From Pegethrix bostrychoides GSE-TBD4-15B (GTDB lineage: Bacteria > Cyanobacteriota > Cyanobacteriia > Elainellales > Elainellaceae), in assembly GCA_019359155.1 (NCBI GenBank), contig JAHHHV010000086.1, forward strand, positions 18,443-82,442: a stretch of 64,000 bases of DNA, written 5' to 3'. A program made the translations under genes and the position numbers. The notes under the pieces were generated by a model. The model saw nothing but the letters and a program-made list of their open reading frames with translations, made no database searches and was not told the origin of the DNA. Below are positions 7,257 to 16,529 of this stretch, one piece after another (position 1 is the stretch's first letter; every line of letters starts with the position of its first letter).

Positions 7257-8690
7257 ATGATTCTCCAATCTGACCACTACTGGCTGCTCAACGCCCAAAT
7301 TCCAGTCTCGCTGCTAGCTGAGCCATTTCCCGATTCTTTGCCCAATTCATTACCCGACTCGACCTGCCTTGCAGCCTCCGTGGCGGCAGTCCATCTGGAG
7401 ATTCAAGCTGGCAAAATCGCTCAGATTGTCGCGGCCTCTAGCCAGCTTTCTGACCAGCTTTTTGGCCAGCTTTTTGGCCAAACTCCCACTCTCGATCTGC
7501 ATCAGGGGCTAGTCTGGCCTTGCTTTGTCGATCTGCATACCCACCTGGATAAAGGTCATGTCTGGCCGCGCCAGCCTAACCCAGACGGCAGCTTTGATGC
7601 AGCGCTCACGGCAGTCCAGAGCGACTACAGGCATTGGACGGCTGACGATCTCTATCGCCGCATGGAGTTTGGCCTCAAATGCGCCTATGCTCACGGCAGC
7701 AGCGCCATCCGGACGCATCTGGACGTGGGAGCGCATCTCAAAACCAGCCTGGAGGTGTTCAGTGCGCTGCGGCAGGCTTGGGCAAGTCGGATCACAATGC
7801 AGGCAGTCCCCCTCGTGACGCTCGACTACTACCTGACGCCAGCGGGCATAGATCTAGCTGATCAGATGGCGGCAATCGGCGGCTGTTTGGGCGGACTGCC
7901 CATGATGGGCGAATCGCTAGCGGCGCAGCTAGATCGGCTGTTTGAACTGGCTCAAGCGCGGCAGATGCCCTTGGATTTCCATACCGACGAGAGCGGCGAC
8001 CCGGCGGCGATCACGCTGAGGCAGGTAGCTGAAGCGGCGATTCGGCATGACTTTAGCGAGCAGATTGTCTGCGGCCACTGCTGTAGTCTGGCGGTGCAGT
8101 CTGCTGAGCAGGTGCTGGCGACATTGAGCGCGGTGCGGCAGGCCAAAATTGGCGTTGTCAGCCTGCCGATGTGCAATCTCTATCTGCAAGATCGCAACCA
8201 GAGCGCCTCGGCTCAGTTTACGCAGGCGCTGGGCGAGCCGCTGGCGCAACTTCAACAGCTGGGCAGCATTCAAATCCAGACCCAAACCCCGCGCTGGCGA
8301 GGCGTGACGCTGGTGCATGAGCTGAAGCAATTTGGCATTCCAGTGGCTTTCGCCAGCGACAACTGCCGCGACCCGTTTTATGCCTATGGTGATCATGACG
8401 GCTATGAGGTGTTTACCCAGGCTGTGCGGATTGCTCAGCTGGATGCGCCCCACGGCGACTGGTGCCGCAGCGTCACCGCAACCCCTGCCGATCTGATGGG
8501 GCTGCCTGCGCTAGGGCGGATTGGCTTAGGACAGTCGGCTGACCTCATTTTGTTTCAGGCGCGGTCGTTTAGCGAGCTATTGGCGCGGCATCAGAGCAAC
8601 CGACGAGTTCTGCGGGGCGGCAAGCTGATCGACAGCAGCCTGCCCGACTACGCTGAGCTAGATGATTTGCTGCGCTCCAGCTCATCTTGA
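7257..8690 (+). CDS. Amidohydrolase, cytosine-deaminase-like
   Basis: Metal-dependent TIM-barrel hydrolase of the CodA group. Visible ligands and catalytic blocks are DLHTHLDKG (first HxH plus the Asp/Lys typical of CodA), FHTDES, VCGHCC and FASDNCRDPFYAYGDHD, in the right order. The C-terminal composite sandwich follows, with GQSADLILFQA. The N-terminal 60 residues are unusual: two short slippage-like repeats, PDSLPNSLPDS and QLFGQLFGQ, precede the barrel. CodA enzymes deaminate cytosine or related cyclic amidines; the exact substrate cannot be read off. The upstream permease is 27 bp away in the same direction and probably co-transcribed, suggesting salvage of an imported base. Confidence 0.85.
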   Translation: MILQSDHYWLLNAQIPVSLLAEPFPDSLPNSLPDSTCLAASVAAVHLEIQAGKIAQIVAASSQLSDQLFGQLFGQTPTLDLHQGLVWPCFVDLHTHLDKGHVWPRQPNPDGSFDAALTAVQSDYRHWTADDLYRRMEFGLKCAYAHGSSAIRTHLDVGAHLKTSLEVFSALRQAWASRITMQAVPLVTLDYYLTPAGIDLADQMAAIGGCLGGLPMMGESLAAQLDRLFELAQARQMPLDFHTDESGDPAAITLRQVAEAAIRHDFSEQIVCGHCCSLAVQSAEQVLATLSAVRQAKIGVVSLPMCNLYLQDRNQSASAQFTQALGEPLAQLQQLGSIQIQTQTPRWRGVTLVHELKQFGIPVAFASDNCRDPFYAYGDHDGYEVFTQAVRIAQLDAPHGDWCRSVTATPADLMGLPALGRIGLGQSADLILFQARSFSELLARHQSNRRVLRGGKLIDSSLPDYAELDDLLRSSSS

Positions 8691-8704
8691 AGCCAGAAAT
8701 AGGA

Positions 8705-9208
8705 TCATTCCAAGATCAGGCGGGGCGGGGCAAACCAAAAGAGCTGGCTGCGGCCAATGGGCGATTCTGATTCAGGAAGCAGCAGGCCGATTACGCCCGC
8801 TTTTTTGACGATCAGGTTTTGGCGAGCGCTGCCCCAAATCAACATCTCAGCCCATTCGCCCAGATCTGGCTCGTGACCGACCAGCGCCAAGCAGTCACCA
8901 CCCGTCTGCCGCCAGTTTTGCAGCCAGCTCAGCCAGATAGCAATATCTCCACCGGGCGCGAGTGCCATCTGCTCCTCAAGCTGAGCGCTGAGTCGATAGG
9001 TTTGCAAAATATCTGCGGTTTGGCGGGCCCGCGGCAGCGGACTGGTCAAAATCAGGCTAAAGCGAATGTTGAGATCAAACAGCCGCTTGGCCACCCGGCG
9101 AGTCTTACGAATCCCGTCTTCGGTCAGCGGGCGCTCGTCGTCGTTAGCATAGGTACCGTGCTCAGCGGCTATACCGTGGCGAATCAGATAAAGCTCAATT
9201 TTTGCCAT
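8705..9208 (-). CDS. sixA: Phosphohistidine phosphatase SixA
   Basis: Removes phosphate from phosphohistidine, classically from HPt domains or the PTS phosphocarrier. Histidine-phosphatase superfamily: the RHG motif at residues 10-12 (nucleophile H11), the conserved Arg in PRARQTADIL (about 60) and the second His in LVGHEPDLGEW (H112). The length of 167 residues is typical for SixA. It is convergent with the amidohydrolase, only 14 bp apart, and is followed further on by phosphorelay genes, which may be coincidence. No HPt domain is recognised in the window. Confidence 0.92.
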   Translation of the reverse strand: MAKIELYLIRHGIAAEHGTYANDDERPLTEDGIRKTRRVAKRLFDLNIRFSLILTSPLPRARQTADILQTYRLSAQLEEQMALAPGGDIAIWLSWLQNWRQTGGDCLALVGHEPDLGEWAEMLIWGSARQNLIVKKAGVIGLLLPESESPIGRSQLFWFAPPRLILE

Positions 9209-9488
9209 TTGCCCTGACTTTCCTAAGCGCTTTAACGGGACATGAACGAGACATTAAATAGTAATTTTTTATACAGCAGCTTTAGCCAATTTATAAATCT
9301 GAAAAGTTGCATGAAAAGTTGCAACAGTCTGACCTTAGATTTAGCACAGTTCCCTAAAATTCTCTGTGCAGGCGATTACTCAGCGCTCGCTCGCTTTGAT
9401 TATCTGTTAGCAAGCAATCAAGGCTAGAATTCTGGAAGCTTTGTGTGACTTGTGATTAGCAGATAATTCGCAGAATGATGGAGCAATA

Positions 9489-10472
9489 ATGGCTGCCGCC
9501 AAAATTTTAGTTGTGGATGATGAGATTGAGCTACAGCGTCTAATTCAGCAGAGATTTGGCAAGCAGATCCAGGCGCAAACGCTAGATTTTATCTTTGCCT
9601 CAAATGGCATAGAAGCACTGCGGACACTCCAGCAAGACCAGCAGATTGATATGGTGCTGACTGATATCAACATGCCCGCCATGGACGGCCTAGATTTTAT
9701 CCACTGCCTCCCCAAGATCAGCGAAACGCTGAAGGCGGTGGTGATCTCTGCATACGACGATATTTCTTATATGCGGCAGGCGATGAACGAAGGCGCGTTT
9801 GACTTTCTGGTGAAGCCGCTAGACTTTCAGGATTTGGAGCGCACGATTCACAAGACGCTCAAATTTGTACAGCAGCTGAAAGATAAGCAGCTCGCTACCC
9901 TGAAGCTGCAAGAAGATCTGCGTCAGGTCGCCTTTCAAGATGCCCTGACCGGGCTGCCCAACCGCGCCTGGTTAGATAACCATTTGCGGCATGTTTTTAA
10001 GCAGCGCAAGCAGCCGCAAAACCCGGTGACGGCGCTTTTGTTTATTGATTTGGACGGATTCAAACAGGTCAACGACCGCTTTGGACATGCAATGGGCGAT
10101 CTGCTCTTAAAACAGGTGGCAGAGCGGCTGAAGCTCTGCCTGCGAGAGGGCGATCTGGCAGCAAGGCTGGGCGGAGATGAGTTTGTGATTCTCCTAGACG
10201 CCGTGCCGGAAGTGGCGGTGGCGGTGGCGATTGCCGAGCGTGTGCGGCTGCATCTGGCCAAACCCTTCGAGCTAGAGCAAGCTCAAGCCGTGATTGGCGC
10301 GAGCATTGGCATTGCGTTGAGCCAAAAACAGCACGAAAACCCTGACGCTCTGCTGCGTGAGGCGGACTTAGCCATGTATGCAGCCAAGGCTCAGGGGAAA
10401 GGCTGCGTTGTAGTTGCTCCAGATCTCTCTCTCAATCTTTCCCCAGATCTTTCCAACCAACATAGCGCTTAA
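9489..10472 (+). CDS. Response regulator with GGDEF domain (diguanylate cyclase)
   Basis: Makes c-di-GMP from GTP under phosphorylation control. Receiver domain at residues 1-125, with acidic pair D10/D11, phospho-acceptor D59 (VLTDINMP) and the conserved Lys in LVKPLDF. GGDEF domain from about 150: the active-site GGDEF is intact at 228-232, and an inhibitory-site RxxD (REGD, 219-222) sits five residues upstream, so product inhibition is expected. It stands 18 bp upstream of a paralogue with an added EAL domain; the two receiver domains are nearly identical over their first 45 residues, indicating tandem duplication. Confidence 0.95.
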   Translation: MAAAKILVVDDEIELQRLIQQRFGKQIQAQTLDFIFASNGIEALRTLQQDQQIDMVLTDINMPAMDGLDFIHCLPKISETLKAVVISAYDDISYMRQAMNEGAFDFLVKPLDFQDLERTIHKTLKFVQQLKDKQLATLKLQEDLRQVAFQDALTGLPNRAWLDNHLRHVFKQRKQPQNPVTALLFIDLDGFKQVNDRFGHAMGDLLLKQVAERLKLCLREGDLAARLGGDEFVILLDAVPEVAVAVAIAERVRLHLAKPFELEQAQAVIGASIGIALSQKQHENPDALLREADLAMYAAKAQGKGCVVVAPDLSLNLSPDLSNQHSA

Positions 10473-10490
10473 TTTTGCCATCTTCTCACC

Positions 10491-12281
10491 ATGCCGCCTG
10501 TCAAAATTTTGGTTGTAGATGACGAAATTGAACTTCAGCGCCTGATTCGACAGCGGTTCCGCAAAAGAATTCAGGCGCAAGAACTCGATTTCCTGTTTGC
10601 CTTGAATGGAGTTGAGGCGCTGCGGCTGCTGCAAGAAACTGCTCAGATCAATCATGCTCCGGTGGATATTGTCCTGACCGACCTCAACATGCCTCAAATG
10701 GACGGCCTCACGTTCATTAACAGGCTGTCGGAAATTGACGAAACGCTGAAAGCAGTCGTGATATCAGCCTATGCGGATATCACCAAAATTCGGGAGGCCA
10801 TGAATCAGGGCGCGTTTGATTTTCTCACCAAGCCCATCGACTTTCAAGATCTAGAAATCACGCTGCAAAAAACGCTGGAGACTGTGCGGCAGGCTAGAGC
10901 GCGGCAGCAGCAAATTCAAGAGACGCAGGCGGCACTGTTCAAAATTGCCTACTGCGATCCGCTTACGGGTTTATCCAACCGCGCCCGATTTATTCAGCAA
11001 ATTGGCCAGTTGCTTCAGCCACAACCATCAGTCGCAAAATCAGCAGCACCAGCACCTGGCTGCGCCGTTTTGTTTATCGATCTCGACAGGTTTAAGCGAG
11101 TGAACGACAGCCTCGGCTCGGCAATTGGCGATTTACTCTTGCAGCAGGTCGCGGCTCGACTGCAAGCCTGCCTCTTGGCAGCTGATCCGATCGCTCAAGC
11201 TGCCCGTCTAGGCAGCGATGAATTTGCGATTCTGATGCCGAGAGCGAGCGAGGGTGACGCAATTGAGCTGGCGCAGCGAGTGCAGCAGCAGATGACGCAA
11301 CCCTTTACCCTGGAAGGGCTAGAGATTTTCTCCCAGGCGAGTATTGGCATCACGCTGGCTGGGTCGAACGGTTTGCGGCCTGAAGATTTACTGCGCGATG
11401 CGGATGTGGCGATGCGTACTGCCAAGGCTCAGGGAATGGGGCATTACGCAGTCTTTGACCCCAGAATGCAGCTTCAGCTCCGCGAATCACTCTTGCTAGA
11501 AACCGATCTGCGCTGGGCAATCGACCGGGCTGAGCTGAGCCTGCACTATCAGCCGATTCTCACCGCGACCGGACAGCTCTATAGCTTTGAGGTGCTGCTG
11601 CGCTGGCAGCATTCGACAAGAGGCCAGATTGCCCCGGCTCAGTTCATGCCAATTGCAGAAGAAACCCAGCTCATCCTGCCCGTCAGCAGCTGGATTGTGG
11701 AGACAGCCTGCCGTCAGCTACATCTGTGGCATCAGCGGCCAGCCTATGCCGACCTGAAGCTGAATCTAAACTTCTCGGCTGTGCAGCTTCAGCAGCCCCA
11801 GATTGTCGAGCAGATCCGCGAAATTCTGGAGGCAACTGGACTAGAAGGCAGATATCTGAACATAGAGATTACCGAAAATTATCTATTAGAAAATATCCTA
11901 GCGCGAATCGAGACACTACGCAGATTGAAATCACTGGGAATACAGATCTGCATTGATGACTTTGGGACGGGATACTCTTCGTTGGGGCGACTGCATCAGT
12001 TTCCAATTGATATATTGAAAATCGATCGCTCGTTTATTCACCGTATTGATGCCAACCCTGGCCGAAATATAGAAACTGCCAGAATGGTCATGACGCTGGC
12101 CAGCAGTTTTGGCATGACTGTCATTGCCGAAGGCGTGGAAACCGCAGCGCAGCTCCAAAAGCTTCAGGAAATAGGCTGCAATTTGTTTCAGGGCTTTTTA
12201 ATCTCACATCCGCTCAGCGGCAGGACGGCCAGTCTGTTTATGGAGCAGCGAACTCTGGAGCAGCGCAATTACCCGCTTTGA
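10491..12281 (+). CDS. Response regulator with degenerate GGDEF and EAL domains (probable c-di-GMP phosphodiesterase)
   Basis: Receiver (1-130, D64 as acceptor in VLTDLNMP), GGDEF-like domain (about 150-320) and EAL domain (about 335-590). The cyclase motif reads GSDEF (241-245), with Ser at the second Gly, and no RxxD inhibitory site precedes it, so cyclase activity is doubtful. The EAL domain looks intact: FEVLLRW (EVL variant, E367), NLNFS, IEITEN, DDFGTGYSS (D489, D490), LKIDRSF and AEGVET. The likely net activity is c-di-GMP hydrolysis, with the GGDEF part perhaps a GTP sensor. It follows the REC-GGDEF gene by 18 bp and precedes a hybrid kinase, forming an apparent operon. Confidence 0.94.
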   Translation: MPPVKILVVDDEIELQRLIRQRFRKRIQAQELDFLFALNGVEALRLLQETAQINHAPVDIVLTDLNMPQMDGLTFINRLSEIDETLKAVVISAYADITKIREAMNQGAFDFLTKPIDFQDLEITLQKTLETVRQARARQQQIQETQAALFKIAYCDPLTGLSNRARFIQQIGQLLQPQPSVAKSAAPAPGCAVLFIDLDRFKRVNDSLGSAIGDLLLQQVAARLQACLLAADPIAQAARLGSDEFAILMPRASEGDAIELAQRVQQQMTQPFTLEGLEIFSQASIGITLAGSNGLRPEDLLRDADVAMRTAKAQGMGHYAVFDPRMQLQLRESLLLETDLRWAIDRAELSLHYQPILTATGQLYSFEVLLRWQHSTRGQIAPAQFMPIAEETQLILPVSSWIVETACRQLHLWHQRPAYADLKLNLNFSAVQLQQPQIVEQIREILEATGLEGRYLNIEITENYLLENILARIETLRRLKSLGIQICIDDFGTGYSSLGRLHQFPIDILKIDRSFIHRIDANPGRNIETARMVMTLASSFGMTVIAEGVETAAQLQKLQEIGCNLFQGFLISHPLSGRTASLFMEQRTLEQRNYPL

Positions 12282-12385
12282 TATGCTGTTGCAGCAGGGC
12301 ATTATAGAAACTAATCGCTGCATCGCCAAACTGCAACCTAGCCCAACAATTTACTCAAGTGTTCACCCTCAAATCACACGAGTCC

Positions 12386-15300
12386 ATGAAGCCGGCTACA
12401 ATCCTCTGCGTTGCGGATCAAGATCCTCTGCGCTTGACCCTGAAAACCCAGCTTGTGCGGCAGTTCCCCAATTGCCGAGTTGCAACTGCTCAAAGCGGGG
12501 CTGAGGCACTAGAGCGATCTGAGACGCTGCGGGCTGCGGGCGCAACTCCGGCACTGGTGATTGCCGATTGGATCATGCCAGAAATGCAGGGCGACGCGCT
12601 GCTGATGGAACTCCACTCCCGCTATCCTCAGATGCTCAGCATCTTACTCACCGAGCCAGATCGGGTCGCAGATTTGGGCGGCGAGAATTTGGGCAGTTTA
12701 GTGCATCAGGCTGGACTCTATCGGTTTTTGGCAAAGCCTTGGAGCGAGGCAGATTTAGCCCTAACGGTGCGCGAGGCACTGCGACGCTCTCAGCAAGAGC
12801 AGCAGCTGACGCAGCAGCAGGAAGAGCTAGAGCTGCTTAGAGCTAACCTGGCTGCTAGCCGCATGACTGAGCGTTACCCAACTGAGCGTTACCCAACTGA
12901 GCGTTACCCAACTGAGCATCACCAAACTAGGCTAGCCCTGCAACAAAGCAGGGAGCAACTTCAGCTCACGCTGGAATTCACCGGAATTGGAGCTTGGAGC
13001 TGGCATCCCTTAACCCACGAATATGCGTGGAATGGCAATATGGAGCAGCTCCTAGAAATTGCGCCTAGCTTGGACAATATGTTTCAGGTCTGGCAGGAGC
13101 GAATGCACCCAGAGGATCGGCACCGAGTTGCAGCGAGCATTCAACAGGCGCTGGCTGACCAAAGCAGCTTCAGCGAAGAATACCGCTATCAGCTCTTAGA
13201 TGGCCGCATGGTCTGGCGCTGGGTGATGGGGCAAGGTCTCTATAGCGAAGGCGGGTTAGAGCGCGTACTGGGCGTGGTGCAAGATATTACCGAGCGTAAA
13301 GAGACAGAGCTAGCACTACAGCAACTCAATGCTGAACTTGAGCTGCGCGTGCAGATGCGCACCCAAGAACTAGAATATCAAAGTCATCTGCTGCGGCAAA
13401 CCAAAAACCACTATCAGCAAATCCTCGATGCCATTCCAGACCTGATCTTTTGCAAAACCGATCAATCTCGCATTGTCTATGCGAATAAAGCTTTTCGAGA
13501 CTATGCGGGGCAAGGTTTTCTGGGTGCGGGACTCGAAGAGTTCCAAGCTCATGCAGATCAGCCACATATCAATCTAGAGTACATCAACCAGTATCTGAAA
13601 GATGATTTCGCTGTATTGAGTACGGGCAATGTTCTCAAGACTGAAGAGCCAATACTGAGCCAAACGGGTGAACTGCGGCTGTTTAGCACCATTAAGGCGC
13701 CAATCTTCAACAGCCAAGGCGAGGCGCTTCAAGTGGTTGGCATCTCGCGGGATATTACCGATCGCGACCGAGCTGAGCAGGCCCTACGCGAGAGCGAGGC
13801 ACGCTACCAAACCCTGGCGCAAGTTTCTCCAGTCGGCATCTTCCGCACCAATCTCGATGGCGACTGTATTTATGCCAACGATCGCTGGTGTCAGATTGCC
13901 GGACTGTCATTGGCAGTAGCGCTAGGCCAAGGCTGGGTTAGTGCCATTTATCCTGATGATCGAGCGCGAATTTTTGCTGAGTGGTATCAAGCGGCTGAAG
14001 CGGGTCAGCAGTTTCAAAGTGAATATCGGTTCCAAAATGTTGATACGGAGCAGATTACCTGGGTTTTGGCGCAAGCCATCGCAGAACAAGATCAGGCCGG
14101 AAACAGGGTCGGTCATGTGGGCACGATCACAGATATTACCGATTGCAAACTGGCTGAGCAAGCTCTGCGACGGCTCAACCTAGAGCTTGAGGCTCGCGTC
14201 GAGCAGCGCACCCTCGAACTTCAGGCTACAGCTCAGGCCGCTGAAGCTGCCAATCAGGCTAAGAGTATTTTCTTAGCCAACATGAGCCATGAGCTGCGTA
14301 CCCCGCTCAACGCTATTCTCGGCTTCAGCCAATTGCTGAATCGGGACAGCGCCTTGCCGCCAGAGCAGCAACAGCAGGTCAGCATCATCAACCGCAGCGG
14401 TGAGCGCCTGCTAAATTTGATCAACGACATCTTGGAAATGTCCAAAATTGAGGCAGGACGGGTCATTCTTACCCCTAGCTGCTTCGATCTGCGAGAGCTG
14501 ATCATCAGCCTCAAAGAACTCTTTCAGCTCAAAGCTAGCTCCAAAGGGCTACAGCTCGTGACTCAGATTGATGCTGCTGTGCCGCCGCAGATCGAGACGG
14601 ATGAGGGTAAGCTGCGTCAGGTGCTCATGAATCTGCTCAGCAACGCGATTAAGTTTACGCAGCAAGGCCGGGTGACGCTGAGCCTACAGGTTGCGCCTAG
14701 CTCAGAGGCAAATGCTGCTGCTGTGATGCTGCAATTTGCAGTCGAAGATACGGGGCTGGGGATTCACCCCGACGAGCAGGCTGCTCTCTTTGAGCCATTT
14801 GTCCAGACTCAGGCCGGAAAAGCCTCCCAGGAAGGAACAGGGCTAGGTCTGCCGATTAGCCGTCAGTTCGTGCAGCTGATGGGCGGCACACTGACGGTGG
14901 AGAGCAATCTGGGGCAGGGAGCTAAATTCTACTTCCAAATTCCGGTTCTGCCCGTGCAGGCCAGCGACTTGCCGACCTCAGTCCCTCGCCGCAAGGTGAT
15001 TGGCCTAGCGCCTGACCAGCCTCGCTACCGCATCTTGGTGGCTGAAGATCAGCCGGAGAATCGGCTGTTTTTGGTGCAGCTCTTGCAGTCGGTCGGGTTT
15101 GACGTGCAGCAGGCAGGAGATGGTCAAGCAGCCGTCGATCTCTACGATCAGTGGCAGCCCAATTTGATTTGGATGGATATGCGCATGCCGATTATGGATG
15201 GCTATGAGGCTACCCGCCAGATTCGAGCCTCAGCCCAAGTCACGCCCAAGATTATTGCCCTGACGGCCAGCGCCTTTGATGACGAGCGCTCAGCTATCCT

Positions 15301-15676
15301 GGCCGCAGGCTGCGACGATCTAGTCTGTAAGCCCGTCACCATTGCGCTGCTATTTGAAACAATGGCTGAACAGCTTGCCGTCCGCTACCTCTACGAAACG
15401 CCTGCTGAAGCTGCCGATGGTGCTGAAGACTCAAATCCAGCAGCGGAGAAACATCTAGCAGCCTTAGAGCAGATGCCGTCAGATTGGATTGAGCAGATGC
15501 AGTGGGCGGCTCGCACAGCTGACGAGGAACTTGTTCTTCAGCTCATTGAGCAGTTGCCATCTGCTCAGGCTCCGCTGGCCTGCACGCTGAGAGAGCTAGT
15601 CGATACTATGCAGCTTGACCAGCTAGTTGCACTCGTGACTGAGGCAGAAGGTGTCGGGGTCAGTACGTTAGATTAG
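12386..15676 (+). CDS. Hybrid sensor histidine kinase (REC-PAS-PAS-PAS-HK-REC)
   Basis: Large cytoplasmic multidomain kinase, about 1096 residues from the ATG at 12386; an upstream GTG frame exists but has no ribosome site, and the receiver fold begins at MKPATILCVADQD. The N-terminal receiver has its acceptor Asp in VIADWIMPEMQG. Then come a coiled linker, three PAS domains (one with the ITERK and others with the ITDRD/ITDCK boundary words), a coiled coil, HisKA with NMSHELRTPLNA, HATPase (LLSNAIKFT, DTGLGI, GTGLGL), and a C-terminal receiver with IWMDMRMPIMDGYEA. No HPt domain is seen. The linker contains an in-frame 15-bp repeat. It is 100 bp after the GGDEF-EAL gene and could be the kinase for both response regulators; that is inference. 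Confidence 0.93.
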   Translation: MKPATILCVADQDPLRLTLKTQLVRQFPNCRVATAQSGAEALERSETLRAAGATPALVIADWIMPEMQGDALLMELHSRYPQMLSILLTEPDRVADLGGENLGSLVHQAGLYRFLAKPWSEADLALTVREALRRSQQEQQLTQQQEELELLRANLAASRMTERYPTERYPTERYPTEHHQTRLALQQSREQLQLTLEFTGIGAWSWHPLTHEYAWNGNMEQLLEIAPSLDNMFQVWQERMHPEDRHRVAASIQQALADQSSFSEEYRYQLLDGRMVWRWVMGQGLYSEGGLERVLGVVQDITERKETELALQQLNAELELRVQMRTQELEYQSHLLRQTKNHYQQILDAIPDLIFCKTDQSRIVYANKAFRDYAGQGFLGAGLEEFQAHADQPHINLEYINQYLKDDFAVLSTGNVLKTEEPILSQTGELRLFSTIKAPIFNSQGEALQVVGISRDITDRDRAEQALRESEARYQTLAQVSPVGIFRTNLDGDCIYANDRWCQIAGLSLAVALGQGWVSAIYPDDRARIFAEWYQAAEAGQQFQSEYRFQNVDTEQITWVLAQAIAEQDQAGNRVGHVGTITDITDCKLAEQALRRLNLELEARVEQRTLELQATAQAAEAANQAKSIFLANMSHELRTPLNAILGFSQLLNRDSALPPEQQQQVSIINRSGERLLNLINDILEMSKIEAGRVILTPSCFDLRELIISLKELFQLKASSKGLQLVTQIDAAVPPQIETDEGKLRQVLMNLLSNAIKFTQQGRVTLSLQVAPSSEANAAAVMLQFAVEDTGLGIHPDEQAALFEPFVQTQAGKASQEGTGLGLPISRQFVQLMGGTLTVESNLGQGAKFYFQIPVLPVQASDLPTSVPRRKVIGLAPDQPRYRILVAEDQPENRLFLVQLLQSVGFDVQQAGDGQAAVDLYDQWQPNLIWMDMRMPIMDGYEATRQIRASAQVTPKIIALTASAFDDERSAILAAGCDDLVCKPVTIALLFETMAEQLAVRYLYETPAEAADGAEDSNPAAEKHLAALEQMPSDWIEQMQWAARTADEELVLQLIEQLPSAQAPLACTLRELVDTMQLDQLVALVTEAEGVGVSTLD
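12866..12925. repeat. In-frame 15-bp tandem repeat in kinase linker
   Basis: ACTGAGCGTTACCCA is repeated perfectly three times (12866-12910), with a diverged fourth unit to 12925. It encodes TERYP units between the first receiver and the first PAS domain. A 15-bp unit keeps frame, so copy number could vary without killing the gene. Confidence 0.93.
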
Positions 15677-15722
15677 CTGTAATTACCTGTTAGATGATGA
15701 ATGAGCCATATCGTTCCAAAAT

Positions 15723-16529
15723 ATGCCTAAGTATTTAGCAATCTGTCTGAGTCTCATACTCCTTTGCGTTTCTGGCTGTCAAACTTCGTTGACGGCTTCA
15801 CCCAGTCCCGGCTCTATTTACGCACAGCGCGTTCGTCATAGTCCAGACGGCATCGGCAAGTTTTATCAGGGGCGCGAAATTGCTCAGGTGATGGGACATC
15901 AGGGCGCAGGCTGGCTAGAGCGTGGCAGCCGCAGTCTAGAAGAACAGCCGGATGCAGCCATCGCCGCTCTGCATCTACAGCCCAGCGATATTCTGGCTGA
16001 TATTGGCGCAGGAACGGGCTACTTCAGCTTTCGGATTAGCCCACTGCTGCCAGCCGGAAAAGTATTCGCAGTTGATCTTCAGCCGGAAATGATTGAGATT
16101 CTCACGTTTTTGCGGCAGGAGTATCAGGCTAATAACGTGGAGCCAACGCTGGGCAGCGAAACCGACCCGCACCTAGCTGCCGACAGCATCGATCTGGCGC
16201 TGATGGTGGATGCCTACCACGAGTTTGCCTATCCCTACGAAATGATGCAGGCAATTGTGCAGGCGCTCAAACCGGGCGGGCGAGTCGCGCTCTTGGAATA
16301 CCGAGGCGAAAATCCGCTGATTCCGATCAAGGCGCTGCACAAAATGACCCAGCGACAGGTGCGGCGCGAGATGGAGCAGGTGGGGCTAAGCTGGCAGGAA
16401 ACCTTGAGTCTGCTGCCTCAGCAACATTTGATGATTTTCCAAAAGCCTGCTAGTCCTGCCAACTCTGAGCCTGCCGCATTGCCGCAGCCACCCAGTCCAG
16501 CTCAGCCGGATCTACCGAAACTGCTGTAA
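15723..16529 (+). CDS. Predicted lipoprotein with class I SAM-methyltransferase fold
   Basis: The N-terminus is a lipoprotein signal: hydrophobic segment and lipobox VSGC at residues 16-19. Residues 75-225 match a Rossmann methyltransferase: motif I ILADIGAGTGYFSFR, an acidic end to strand two (VFAVDLQPEM) and LMVDAYHEF. SAM is not expected outside the cytoplasm, so either the signal is not used, the protein faces inward, or the fold serves another function. The last 27 residues are Pro/Ala-rich and lie within an 80-bp tail-to-tail overlap with the PEP-synthase-like gene, whose conserved C-terminus uses the other strand. That tail is therefore probably an overprinted extension. Substrate unknown. 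Confidence 0.8.
   Translation: MPKYLAICLSLILLCVSGCQTSLTASPSPGSIYAQRVRHSPDGIGKFYQGREIAQVMGHQGAGWLERGSRSLEEQPDAAIAALHLQPSDILADIGAGTGYFSFRISPLLPAGKVFAVDLQPEMIEILTFLRQEYQANNVEPTLGSETDPHLAADSIDLALMVDAYHEFAYPYEMMQAIVQALKPGGRVALLEYRGENPLIPIKALHKMTQRQVRREMEQVGLSWQETLSLLPQQHLMIFQKPASPANSEPAALPQPPSPAQPDLPKLL

Noticed and set aside
9242..9427. 61-codon plus-strand ORF between sixA and the REC-GGDEF gene
   Set aside because: No ribosome site, no recognisable domain, and codon use unlike the neighbours; the stretch is AT-rich promoter-like DNA.
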